From Cyanophora paradoxa (Eukaryota > Glaucocystophyceae > Cyanophorales > Cyanophoraceae), in contig QPMI01000159.1 in NCBI GenBank assembly GCA_004431415.1, positions 1 through 64,000 on the forward strand: DNA of 64,000 nucleotides, written 5' to 3'. Both the position numbers and the translations under genes were made by a program. Positions 23,741 through 33,812 of this stretch are shown piece after piece (the first letter of the stretch is position 1; each line of letters begins with the position of its first letter). A model generated the notes under the pieces. The model saw nothing but the letters and a program-made list of their open reading frames with translations. It made no database searches and had not been told where the DNA came from.

Positions 23741-24610
23741 ATGGAGTACTATGATCCAGCTGAGGATACGCACCTGCTGCTGGACGCGCTCAACGAGGAC
23801 GCCGAGCGAATCCGGTCCATCGAGCCGCTCTTTTGCGTTGAGATCGGGTGCCTGCTAGAGCAGGATTCGCGCCCGCGCGCTGGTCTGACGCGAGCGCAGT
23901 TGCGGCAGCGGTGTAGTGATCGTGGAGCTGGCGAAGATCGCCCCTGGCGCGGTGCGATTCGCAACAGATATCAATCCTGCGGCGCTAGCAGCGACGCAGC
24001 GGCTCGCGGCAGACTCGGGAGTGCGCTCGAGCCTGCCCCGTCGAACGTCGCTGCAGGCCCGAGCGTTCCGCGCAGGTGCCGGTGGAGCTGGTGCGGACGG
24101 ACCTGGTGGCGGCGCTCGAGACGCGGCTGCGGGGCCGTGTGGACGTGCTCGTGTTCAACCCGCCGTACGTGCCGACGGAGTCGAGCGAGGTCGGCACGCC
24201 GGACATCTCCGCCGCGTGGGCGGGCGGCTTCGACGGCCGCGAGGTCATCGACCGCCTGCTGCCCCGCCTCCCGGTTCGCGCCCCGGCCCGGCCGCGCATG
24301 AATATTGCACCCGCGGGACCGACGCGCGCGCGCGGCGCAGGCGCTGCTCGCGGACCGCGCGCTCTTCTACATGGTCGCCCTGCAGGAGAACCGGCCCAAG
24401 GAGATCGCAGAGACCATGCGCCGCATGGGCTTCGACTCGAAGGCGCGCCGCCACCGCCGCCGTCGCCACGCGCCCCGCGCTTGCGCACGCGCGGCAGGGC
24501 CTTCGCTGACGGCGGCGCGCTCTCGTCTGCAGGTCGTCCTGCGACGGAGAGCGGGCGGCGAGTCTCTGTACGTCGTGCGGTACTCGCGGACCGGCGCCGG
24601 GGGCGGGTGA
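23741..24610 (+). CDS. N6AMT1: eRF1 glutamine methyltransferase, N6AMT1/MTQ2-like
   Basis: Class I SAM methyltransferase of the HemK2 type, which with a TRM112 partner methylates the GGQ glutamine of eRF1. Five exons fit exactly: 23741-23847, 23900-24020, 24076-24273, 24341-24442, 24533-24610 (201 residues, the usual length). They give [15 protein letters not shown], motif [14 protein letters not shown] across the first junction, [14 protein letters not shown] (post I), [15 protein letters not shown] (NPPY catalytic motif), [34 protein letters not shown] and [18 protein letters not shown], then TGA. The last intron has a GC donor (24443-24532). The gene is divergent from the ORP gene across 195 bp. 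Confidence 0.93.
24443..24532 (+). other. GC-AG intron in the N6AMT1-like gene
   Basis: GACTCGAAG/GCGCGCCGCC...TCTGCAG/GTCGTCCTG joins MGFDSK to [12 protein letters not shown] in phase 0. A later GT (near 24464) would add unrelated Arg/His residues. Confidence 0.65.
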
Positions 24611-25863
24611 CCTTGCATGGCGGGCGCGCATCAGGGCATCACGTGCACCCGACTGTCACAAAGCGAGCCGGGGCGAGCGATTGCGGCAGCTTCGCGCGCA
24701 TCCCAGCGGCCCATCGCTGTCGGAATCGTGGGGGACAAGGTCAAGCCTTCCGGGCGCCGGCGCTAGCACCTCGCCTTGCAGCCGCAGCTGGAGCTCGAGC
24801 TGACAGCGACAAACGCCGATCGAGATCACCATCTGCAGCTGCATCTTCATCCGCGTGGCAGTCCCGTTCGAATTAGCAGGCCGGGCAGGCAGCCGGGGGC
24901 ATGCGAGCCAGGGCCGATGTCTTCTTCAGCGCCGCGCCGCCGGCGCCCGCGGCCGCCCGGCGGCCGGCATCCAGGGCCGGCTAGCGCTCGGCAGTATTCC
25001 GGGACCCTGACATCAATGTAGCTTTAGATCTGTATCTAGAAACTGTATACGAGAAGACGATACGATTTCGGCGCGCGCTTTAGTTAGCGGCCGGCCGCGC
25101 GCGGCGCCGGCCGCGGCCGCGGCCGGCGTATACGTACGCGTACGTATACGTGCGCGCGCGTGGCCATGGCGTACGCGCGTATACGTACGCGCGCGCGCGT
25201 TAACGTTGACTGGCCATGGGCAATACGGCAGCGCCGGTTAGGGGGTTAGGCACGGACCGTACGCTGCGCATGCATCTGGCCTGTCGCATTTCGCTGTACC
25301 CCGCGTCCAGTGTGCGCCGTGCGGCCGTGCCTGTCGCTCACACGTCAGGCGCATTGCAGGTGCAAAGCAAAGCGCGTCCCCAAGCTCGAAGGTATCGGTA
25401 CCCAAGCTCGAAGACCGCCGACCTTGATCTTAGCTAGAGGTATGCAAGACAAGCGGCGAGCGCAGCTGTGCACTGGAGGCGCTAGCTACGAAGAGTGGAG
25501 AGCGCCATAGACCCCGCAGGCTCCGCAGGTGACGTGGCCAGATTCGTGCGGCAGCGCAGCAGGCCGCTTGCTCTTAGCAGCGTACTGAGAGCGTAGATGC
25601 GTGGTGCGCTGGATCGGTCCCCGCGAGCTCCCGTTGCGCTCTCCAGCTGCGCCGACCTTGGGAGAAGTTACTCACCCGGGCCCAGGTTCGGCGCAGCTCC
25701 CCGCTCTACAGCAAAGGGATCTTGAACTAATGTAAGAACGCCACTTGCATGCTTTCAGCCCGACCTGACCCGATCTCGCCGATCGATCAGTCGGGAACCT
25801 CCGTCAGCTGCAGCTGGGCCAGTACTAGTGGCGTCTTTGCACGCGTGCGGCGCGCGCAAGGCA
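24611..25863. other. Spacer with dense palindromes
   Basis: No supported exon. From about 25081 to 25205 the DNA is almost wholly CGCG/TACGTA/GGCCGG self-complementary words, including a perfect 24-bp palindrome at 25127-25150. Confidence 0.5.
25127..25150. repeat. Perfect 24-bp palindrome
   Basis: CGTATACGTACG is followed directly by its reverse complement, with no spacer. Confidence 0.95.
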
Positions 25864-28096
25864 ATGTCGTGCCCTCGTCAGACCTCCGAGCCGGCCGGGA
25901 AGCGAGCTCGCGTCACGGCGCCGATCATGAATGCGCCGGCGCCGGCGCCGCGTGCTCCGGAGACGGCGGGGGCGCTCGATCGACTATCGGACGCTTTGCT
26001 GGTGAAGGTCTTCGAGTGTCTCGGTCTCCGGACGAGCTGGCCTCTTCGCGCCGTCTGCAGGTACGCACATACTCGCCGGCCGCGGGCGCTGCTGCTGCTG
26101 CTAGCCGCGTTGGGGCTGCGTACCTGATGCTTCGTCGCAGGAGGCTGCGCCGAGTGATCCAAGACGCGGGGTGGCCGAGCCTGGAAGTCTGGGGCGGCGG
26201 ACGGGCCTGCGAGGAGGCGCGGGCGCTGCTGGAGGTGGGACGGCTGCGGCTCGCGGCGGGCGCCCGCGTCTCGCTGCGCTCAGAGATCGGACGGCAGTAC
26301 CGCGCGGAGAGGTGCAGCGCCTTCCACGTCGACCCCCGCATGCAGCAGCAGATGGAGGGCGCGCACCGGGCCACCGCGACGGCCTTCTGCGAGCTCCTCG
26401 CCTCCGTGGCGAGCGGGCAGACCGGCGGAGCGCAGCTGCGCGGAGTGGAGGCGGACATCGGCGTCGTGAGCCTCAGCATGCCGGGGCTCGGCTTGCTCTA
26501 CAGGGCCTGCGCGGGGCCCTTCCTGGTCGGAGTCCTGCGGGCCCTCTGGCCGCCGGGCGGCGCCCCCAGCGGCCTCGAGAGCCTCGCCATCGGCTCCAGC
26601 GGCGGCCAGCTCAAGTGCGCGCGCGAGGGGGACTGGTGGCCGCCGCCCGCCGAGCTGCGGCCCGCGCTGGCGCCCTTCGGACGGCTCCGCTCCCTCGTGC
26701 TCGCCTTCGCGCACTCCGAGGAGGGCGCCGGCCCCGAGTTCGCGGCGGCGGTCGCGGCGAGCTGCCCCCTGCTCCGCGCCCTCGCGATACGCCCCCGGGC
26801 GGGGTCCGCCGACGCGGTGCTGGCCGCCCTCGCGGGGCTGGCGCGCCTCGAGCAGCTGGTCGTCGTGCTGCGGGACGAGTGCGTCGACCGCACCTTCTGC
26901 TCCGTGCGGCACGTGGAGGCCAACCACCGCTCCGACGGCCACGACGTCACGCCGGGCGTCGTCGCATTGGCCGACGGCGAGGCCGGCAAGAGCCTCAGGC
27001 GGCTCGCCTTCTCGCCCACCGGCGACCTGCGGGGGTGCGCACGCACGCTCGCGCCCCCCGGCGGCGCCCGAGTCGCCCGAGACTCACTGGCACGAGCGCG
27101 CGCGCGCGCGCGCAGGCTGGAGGGGATACAGCAGAAGGCGGAACCGGCGCGCCCCGCGATCGCCGTCCTCCGCGCCGACGGGCTGCGCGCCCTCGCGCGC
27201 ATGCCGAACCTCGAGTCCGTCGTCCCCCTCCGGGTGCGGCGCCCCGGCCCGGCCCCGTCCTTGCCAACCGCTCTCCTCACACGAGCGCGCGCGCGCATGC
27301 GGGGCAGATCGACTGGCGCACCGCCGGCGCGCCGGGCGAGCGCAGCCACGAGTCGGTCGCGGTGCTCTCCCGCCTGGCGAAGCTGCGGGAGGCCGCCGTC
27401 TTCTGCCTCTCGGCGGCGGAATTCGAAGAGGGCTGCGACGACATCGAGGCGCGCCTGTGCGCCGCGGCCGGCCACGCGCTCTCCTCCTGGCCGAACCTCT
27501 CCACGCTGCACCTCTGGTGGCGCGGGCGCAGCGCCGGCGACTTCGGCGCAGCGCTCGGCAGCCCGACCGCGCGCGCGGCCGTGGCGCACCTGCACCTGTG
27601 CGCCCTCGCGCCCTGGGGCGGCCCCGCCGTCGCGGCGGCGCTGGAGGGCCTGCCCTCCCTGCGGAGCCTGGAGCTGGAGCTGCGCCGCATGGCCGAGGGC
27701 GACGTCCTCGCCGTGCTGCGCAGCCCGGCCGCCCGGCGGGCGCTGACCACGCTGGCCATCTCCATGCGCCGCCCCCTCTCGATGGCCGAGGCCGAGGCGA
27801 TCACGGCCCTCCCCGCCCTACGGAGCCTCGTCGTGCACCCCATGCTGGCGTCGAACGAGGACATGCTCCCCATCCAGGTGCCCCCCCCCGCGCCCGCATC
27901 CGCATCCGCCCCGGCCGCCTCGAGCCCCTGTCTAAGCGCGCGCCGGCGCCAGCTGCTGCGCGGGCTCAGACCCCGTGCCGAGGTCTGGGTCGAGGCGCAG
28001 CACAGCGAGCGCCCCGCCCGCGGCTTCGGGCGCAACCGCTTCGCGCGCGCCTGCTCCGAGATCCAGAGGATGTTCCTTTTCGATCATTTAGAATGA
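25864..28096 (+). CDS. F-box protein with leucine-rich C-terminal region
   Basis: Likely substrate receptor of an SCF-type ubiquitin ligase. ATG at 25864; after MSCPRQTSEPAGKRARV the F-box reads LDRLSDALLVKVFECLGLRT / SWPLRAVCR, and an intron (about 26061-26140) joins RLRRVIQDAGWPSLEVWGGG. The long following exon carries leucine-rich segments (LESLAIGSSGGQLK, LRSLVLAFAHSEEG, LLRALAIRPRAG, LEQLVVVLRDECVD). After two short introns (about 27035-27115 and 27232-27306) come LSTLHLWWRGRSAGDF, LRSLELELRRMAEGDVLAVL, LTTLAISMRRPLSMAEA and LRSLVVHPML. A final intron precedes RGLRPRAEVWVEAQHSERPA and the TGA at 28094-28096. The repeats are irregular, so FBXL-like is inferred rather than shown. The upstream in-frame GTG at 25828 is not preferred. 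Confidence 0.82.
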
Positions 28097-28697
28097 GTGG
28101 CCGTAGCCCGCGGCTCCGCCGGCGCCGGGGCTTATCGAGCTTATCGATATCGGGGCCGGCGCCGCCCGAGGGCCTCCCAGGTCATCGGATCTTCGCGGTC
28201 AAGAGTCGCTTTTACATATTTCGTATAGTTTCGTATTCGGAAAGAGCACGTGCACATTCTCCCGAGTCGATCTTGCTACATACTTATAATTATAGCTACT
28301 GTCCGACGGTCTCGTGAGGTCTACAACTGTGTTTAAGTAAATTAAATTAGCTATAGACTGCATGTAGATATGTACAAAAACGTGCGAAAAAAACGCGCGA
28401 AATTCTTGTTGATGCAATTAAAATGCCGCAGTGCTACAGCTATAGCTACATGATATAATATTATACGCAATTAAGCTTCTAAATTCAAGGGCGATCTTCG
28501 GAATCGACGAATTAAATGAAAGCGAAGGCTAGCTCCAGGCGGATCGATGGAAAGAGCTCGCAGCCGGGCTGGTGGGGTCGTCCCGCGGCCGGTCCCGCGG
28601 CCGGTCCGGGTCGGAAATTTCGGGCGGAGAAGAGCTGCGGAGCAAAGCCTGCGGGTTCGATTCCGGGGGCAGGGAGGGGAGGGGGCAGGAAATGAAA
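28097..28697. other. Spacer between convergent genes
   Basis: AT-rich 28200-28530, then GC-rich with a duplicated CCCGCGGCCGGT word (28581-28606). No exon is supported. Confidence 0.5.
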
Positions 28698-29579
28698 TCA
28701 GCGAAGGCGGGATCCGATGATCGGAGTCTGGAGGAGAAACAGAGGCAGGCGGACCAGGAGGCCTGGGCTGGCGCTGTGCCTCCGCCCCTCGAGCTCGGCG
28801 TCGGCGCCGCCCTCGGAGGACGCGTCGGGGTCCGCGGAGCGAGCTCCGTCGCCGGCGCCGTCGCGGGACAGGGAGCAGGCGCGGGAGATTTCGCCGGCCA
28901 GAGCCTCGGCGGCCCCCGGGTCCGGAGACTGCAGCGCCAGCTCGAGCGGGGAGCCGGGGCCGGGGTCCGGGTACGGGTCCACCCCCCGCGAGAACTCGGA
29001 GCTCCAGCTCGGGATCGACATCGAGGGCTCCGGCGGGCCGATCGCGACGCTCAGGCCGTAGTCGGAGCCGGAGCCGCCAAGCTCCAGCTCCGAAGCGGGG
29101 TCCGAGGACGCCGGTCGTGAGGCGGGCGGGGCGATCGCGACCCGCCCAGGGGTCGCGGCGGCCGCGGCTCGGGCGGCTTGCAATCGCACGTCCCGCCGGT
29201 ATAGCGCGAAACCGCTCATGCGGCTGAGCACGAACGACGGCAGCTGCAGCTCTGTCGACGTCGCTGTTGCTGTTGCTGCAGATGCTGCGCTGCCCAGACT
29301 CGACGCTGAACTTAGCTGGGTCGGCATCTCTCCGGATCCGTCCTCATGATCAGCTGGCGGGCCTGCGCCCGGAGGAACGGCGGCGCGCGGCGGGTCGCCG
29401 TAAGCGCCGCCATAAGGTTGCGCCTCCCCGAGCGGCACCGCGGTCGAGCTCAACGGTACCAGGCCTAGGGGGAGCTCGAGGAGTGGCCGCGCGACGTACG
29501 CGGGCGATGCTGGCGAGCCGGGGGGGGATTCCACGGGGAGAAAGATGGGTTCCGAGACGATGCGCCGGGCGAGCTCCGC
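28698..29579 (-). CDS. C-terminal exon of an unknown protein
   Basis: Family not recognised. After a minus-strand acceptor GCGGGCAG (plus 29580-29587) an uninterrupted frame runs AELARRIVSEPIFLPVE, YVARPLLELPLGLVPLSS, LQLPSFVLSRMSGFALYRRD, SDYGLSVAIGPPEPSMSIPS and RLPLFLLQTPIIGSRLR, ending TGA at 28700-28698. Ser/Pro/Ala-rich stretches with ordered hydrophobic patches suggest a regulatory tail. The 5' exons were not found upstream, so this entry is the supported part only. Confidence 0.45.
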   Translation of the reverse strand, partial: AELARRIVSEPIFLPVESPPGSPASPAYVARPLLELPLGLVPLSSTAVPLGEAQPYGGAYGDPPRAAVPPGAGPPADHEDGSGEMPTQLSSASSLGSAASAATATATSTELQLPSFVLSRMSGFALYRRDVRLQAARAAAAATPGRVAIAPPASRPASSDPASELELGGSGSDYGLSVAIGPPEPSMSIPSWSSEFSRGVDPYPDPGPGSPLELALQSPDPGAAEALAGEISRACSLSRDGAGDGARSADPDASSEGGADAELEGRRHSASPGLLVRLPLFLLQTPIIGSRLR

Positions 29580-31288
29580 CTGCCCGCAAGAAATTCATTA
29601 GTATAAGCCTTACGAGTTACGAGCGCGAAAATAAAATAAAGCTTTTTAAGCGGATGCGAGGGCCCGCGGCGCTCTCGATTCACCGGAGCGAGGCGGAATG
29701 GCGTCGTGTCCGACTCCCAAGGCCTGGACCGGGAGCTCGCGCTTGCCCCCGATCCGCTGCGGCTGCCTCCGCCCCCGCCGGCTTGTACATGACGGGTCGG
29801 CATCAGCGCCGGCGCCGCAGTCGTCGACGTAGACGCCGTCCCGCGGCCGTCGACGCGTACGCGTGAGTCGCCAGCTGCAGCGGTATCGCTTCGCGGCTGA
29901 TCACAGCCTGTCGTCGACTCTGGATCCAGCGCGATGTCAGCTGCAATGGCCGCGCGCCCACTGCAGCCGCGAACGCGGCTGCCGCTGGCGCTGACCGGTA
30001 CCTGGCCGAGCACGTAATTATACCTGACGAGCTCGAGATCTAGATCCGGATCCCCGCGGCCGGAGTTCAGGGTCCAGCCGAGAAGTTCTCAGCGGCTGCA
30101 GCCTGCAGCTGCGCAAGCAGGAACCGAGCATGCGTACGTATGTAGTAGTACAGTAGTACGAATTCTCGACGTGCTGCGAACTAGTACTACCGAGTCGACG
30201 TCCTGACTTCACTGAGTCAAGGCTTGCTTCACCGAGTCGACGTCCCGAGTCGACGACGACTCGACGTTGGTGCAGCTACTAGCCTAGTAGTACTGCTAAG
30301 CAGTGCTAACTTACAGTGCTAAGCGGCGGCCGCGGGCGCTGGACCGGAGCGCTAGCGGAGGGGGCGGGTGCCTCCCCGTCCGACGGTCGGTCTGCCAGGC
30401 TGCACGCGTACGGCTTGCAATTGCACGTGCCACGGTGGGGCGGCCGGGCGCGGCGCGCGGGGCGGCGGCCGGGCCGGGCCGGCTCGGCGGGGGCGCCGAC
30501 AGGCCTAGTAGGTGATCATCGATCCCGGCCGCGGATATCGCATCTTGGCAATCGATCATCGGATATCGCTGTCGATATCGGCGCATGCGCGCGCAGCGCC
30601 GCACTGCGGCAGCGCGCGCAGGGCCGCATGCGCATGCGCAGCCGCGCGCTCATGCTCAGCGCACGTGCAGGTCCCGTAGAGTCGGCGACGTGCTCGGCGT
30701 ACACTAAGGTAGTACCGTACTACGGTAGTACGTATACAGTATACTGCAACAGTCTGCAAGACGGCAAGAGATCCAGTACCCCCTGGTAACAGTGTCAAGT
30801 CACTGCCGCAGTGCGCATGCAGCTGTCAACCGTCGACCGTCGGACGTCGATATCGATTCGCGGCGGCCGCCGGCCCGGCCCGGCGCCGCCGCCGCGGCCG
30901 CCGCGCCCGCGGCCGGCCGCCGGCGCCGGCCCGGCGGCCGGCGCCGCCCGGCGGTTATAATTAGTCGCCGGCGCCGACTCGCCGCCGATCGCGACTCGCC
31001 GGTTTCTATTAGGGTAAAAAACTTTTCACCGGCGAATCGCCGCGGCCGACGCACGGCCGTCCACTCGCCGAGCGAGGGGCCGTGATCGTTTGACGGTTTG
31101 AGCATATGCATAATTCTCGGCATGTGCATATGCATGGGGCAGGCCCTGTTCTGATTGAGATATTTTAATCGGCTGATTGATACAAAAATGAATGAAAGGG
31201 CTTTTTATGCGGCGCGATTGGCTTACTTCTGTTTATCCGGAATGCATGCATATGGAATGCATGTTCAAGTCTTCAAGAGTCCCTTAAG
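29580..31288. other. Spacer up to the hAT-like element
   Basis: Rich in palindromes (30520-30660 GATATC/GCGCAT words; 30860-30955 CCGGC words). No exon is supported. The last eight bases, CCCTTAAG (31281-31288), are the left target duplication of the following element. Confidence 0.5.
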
Positions 31289-31307
31289 CAGTGCTGTCAT
31301 TATAATG
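31289..31307 (+). repeat. Left terminal inverted repeat of the hAT-like element
   Basis: 19 bp, a perfect reverse complement of 35999-36017, directly preceded by CCCTTAAG. Confidence 0.95.
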
Positions 31308-33812
31308 GACACGGGAGGTCGGGCATTATTTAATGAGGCATTATAATGCATTATAATGTATTATTATATTAAATACACATTAATTACGTTTAAACGCACT
31401 TTCCGCTCATCTTTGGCGCTGTGAACGCTATCTAAAGATTCTAAACGCCGCAAAAGCATGTCTAATGCATCTAGAAGCCACCTGGAGTCGTTTATGACCC
31501 TCCTGGAAGCCTTGAAGGCTGGAGATGGCCTGGAGCCCCAGGGAAGGCCTCACTGAGACTCATCCAGCACCTCAACTAAGCCTTCCGAAGCTTGTACAAG
31601 CGAGTCCCTGCGGAGCAGGAGTGGCCTTGGGTCTTGGGGACTCAAGGCGTGAGGGTGGTCGCTCTTTGTTTTTAAAACGCGTACGGGGGCCCGCAACCGC
31701 GCGCGGTTATTGGGGAAGGGTAAAACACTTCCCCTGTCCCTCTCCTTTGGGCCCAACCCTACCCCAAATCTCATTTCCCCGACCTCCGCAAAACCCGGGC
31801 CGCGCGGTACGTCCTGAAAGCGCATCCCAAAAGGACCTCGAAACCATGTCTCCCGGTCCCGTACGACCAAAGGGTGACCCAGGAACAGGCACCAACACCC
31901 GGGACAAAAACGGGTCCAGCGACGCACAGGGTGCAGATATACGGGCCAAACCAGTTCGAGGTCGTTGCGCACATCATATCCGACATTCCGTACTGCAAGA
32001 GCGAGGCCGTGCGCGAGCGCGGTAGCGCAGGAGATCGCCGCGCGTGCTAGCCAATCACGTTGCAGAGTCAGAAACGCTCTGCAAAAGTCTTTTTACGGAA
32101 CCCCCCATTCCTCTTCCCCCCCCCCACTGGCCGATGCGCAGTGGCCCCGGCCGCAGCTCCGCTCGGTTCGACACTTTCGCTCTTCTCTCGCGCGCGCACG
32201 GCAGTTTGCTATATAGCTAGCCGAGCCAGCCGCGCACGACCCAACCGCGCCAACTGAGCGAGCCGGCCGCATGCACGTGCACACCAGCTTTCGCCTACGG
32301 CCGGCCATGCCCACGCCCATGCGGCGCGCGCGCTACCGGCCCCTCGACGCCATGGCGCATGCATGCGCGAGCCGCTGCGCGCGCTGCCATGGCGCCCGCT
32401 AGCGATGTGCGCTGTGCGCGTGCACGTGCGCAATGCTTATGGATCCCCTCGGCCGCTTACCCAAGAGCAGCCAGCGCGCTCCTCCGCGCCGTGCACCTGC
32501 CAGCCGCGCCGACGCGCGCTGGCCCGTCGGCGCGGCTGGCCCCGTCACGGCGTAAGCCATGGCTGACATCGCTAGCTTCTGGCCACGCGCGACGTCGATG
32601 GGCCGGGGCAAGCTCGAGCTCGATGGGGACACGGCCGCGGGCACAACTTGGCAAGGTACGCATCCCCCCGCGTCCTATACCTACCTCTTCTAGAATTTCG
32701 AAAACAATCGCTGAGACTTGAAGACTCTGAGACAGCTTGCCAGTTGCCTGGCGCCGGCCCGGAGGCCATGCATATGCATATGGCCCGGCGTCCAGCCTTG
32801 ATCATGAGTTTCTTCCTTTTCCTGCTTTAGATCTAGATCTCCGAATTTGCCAAACCTTATTTAATTAAGTCGAGCCGTCGCACCTTCAGCCTAGCTGTTG
32901 TTTCAATTTCCCTTCCCCGGACCCAACTGACGCGCTCAGCAAGTCAGTGGCCCTTTATTACTAGTATATATATTTACTGCTGCAGCTGTTGAGCCCGGAG
33001 AGGACTACCGTAGTACGCGGCTGTACGCCGCCTAGTAGCTTCTAGCCTAGTAGCTTGGTCTAGCTAGCGCCAGCGATTCGTGCCGGCGCCACGGTGCGCC
33101 ACGCCGCGCGCGCCGCGCGCGTGGCGGTCTCGTACGCGTATATCGATATCAGCTGCAGTGACTCTGAGCTGAGCGAAGCGACGCGTGACGCGCGCGGCTC
33201 GGTCACGTGCACGGCCGCGGTGACTCCAGCCTACCAGCCGGGTACAGAGGCTTTTTGCAATTTCCATCGGCGAAGGGGAAGCAAGCTGGAAGCCAATGAT
33301 ATTTGCGCTTGTCCGTGAATGGGGCGATTGAGCTTTTTGGCCAATGGCGATCGGGCTTCACGCGAACAATTTCGTTCGTACGTGCTGTTAGTGCTTGTTA
33401 GAGGTGTCACATTTGAAAAGTAGCGCCGCCATCGTGCTCCCTAGGGTCGAAAATGGGTACCTAGGTCCAAAAATTTTGTCTATAAAATCAAGTTGAAGTT
33501 TGACACAAGATAGGCACAGACCTAAGGGCCTCTCCTTTCCCCAAGGCCGAAAGCCTTCCTAAGTGTTAAGGAAGTGTTAATCGGCTTATATAGAACGTTT
33601 GAGCGTTGATCGTGCGCCCCCCTTTAGCTCCGCCACGCCTAAGGGATGGAGTCGATGTACCCCCCCTCCAACTCGTCAACCTCTCCTAAGGCAGCAAGAA
33701 CCGCTCCGAAAGTGATTTAAAGCGTTCCGGCGGCTCTGTTTAGCTGTTAGAAGGTCGGAGATCAACTTCTACGCTCTAGATTCGCCGAAAAACGTCGCGC
33801 CGAAAATAACCA

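Noticed and set aside
26498-27595. 365-residue antisense frame within the F-box gene
   Set aside because: It is the shadow of a long GC-rich exon; the sense strand has F-box and leucine-rich content, the antisense is Arg/Ala/Gly-rich with no motif.
28640-28670. Possible tRNA from GGGTTCGATTCC
   Set aside because: No matching 5' half and no cloverleaf could be drawn.
29465-30013. Minus-strand 182-residue frame upstream of the 28698-29579 exon
   Set aside because: Low-complexity Ser/Arg/Ala content, and it overlaps the better frame in another register; no splice route supports it.
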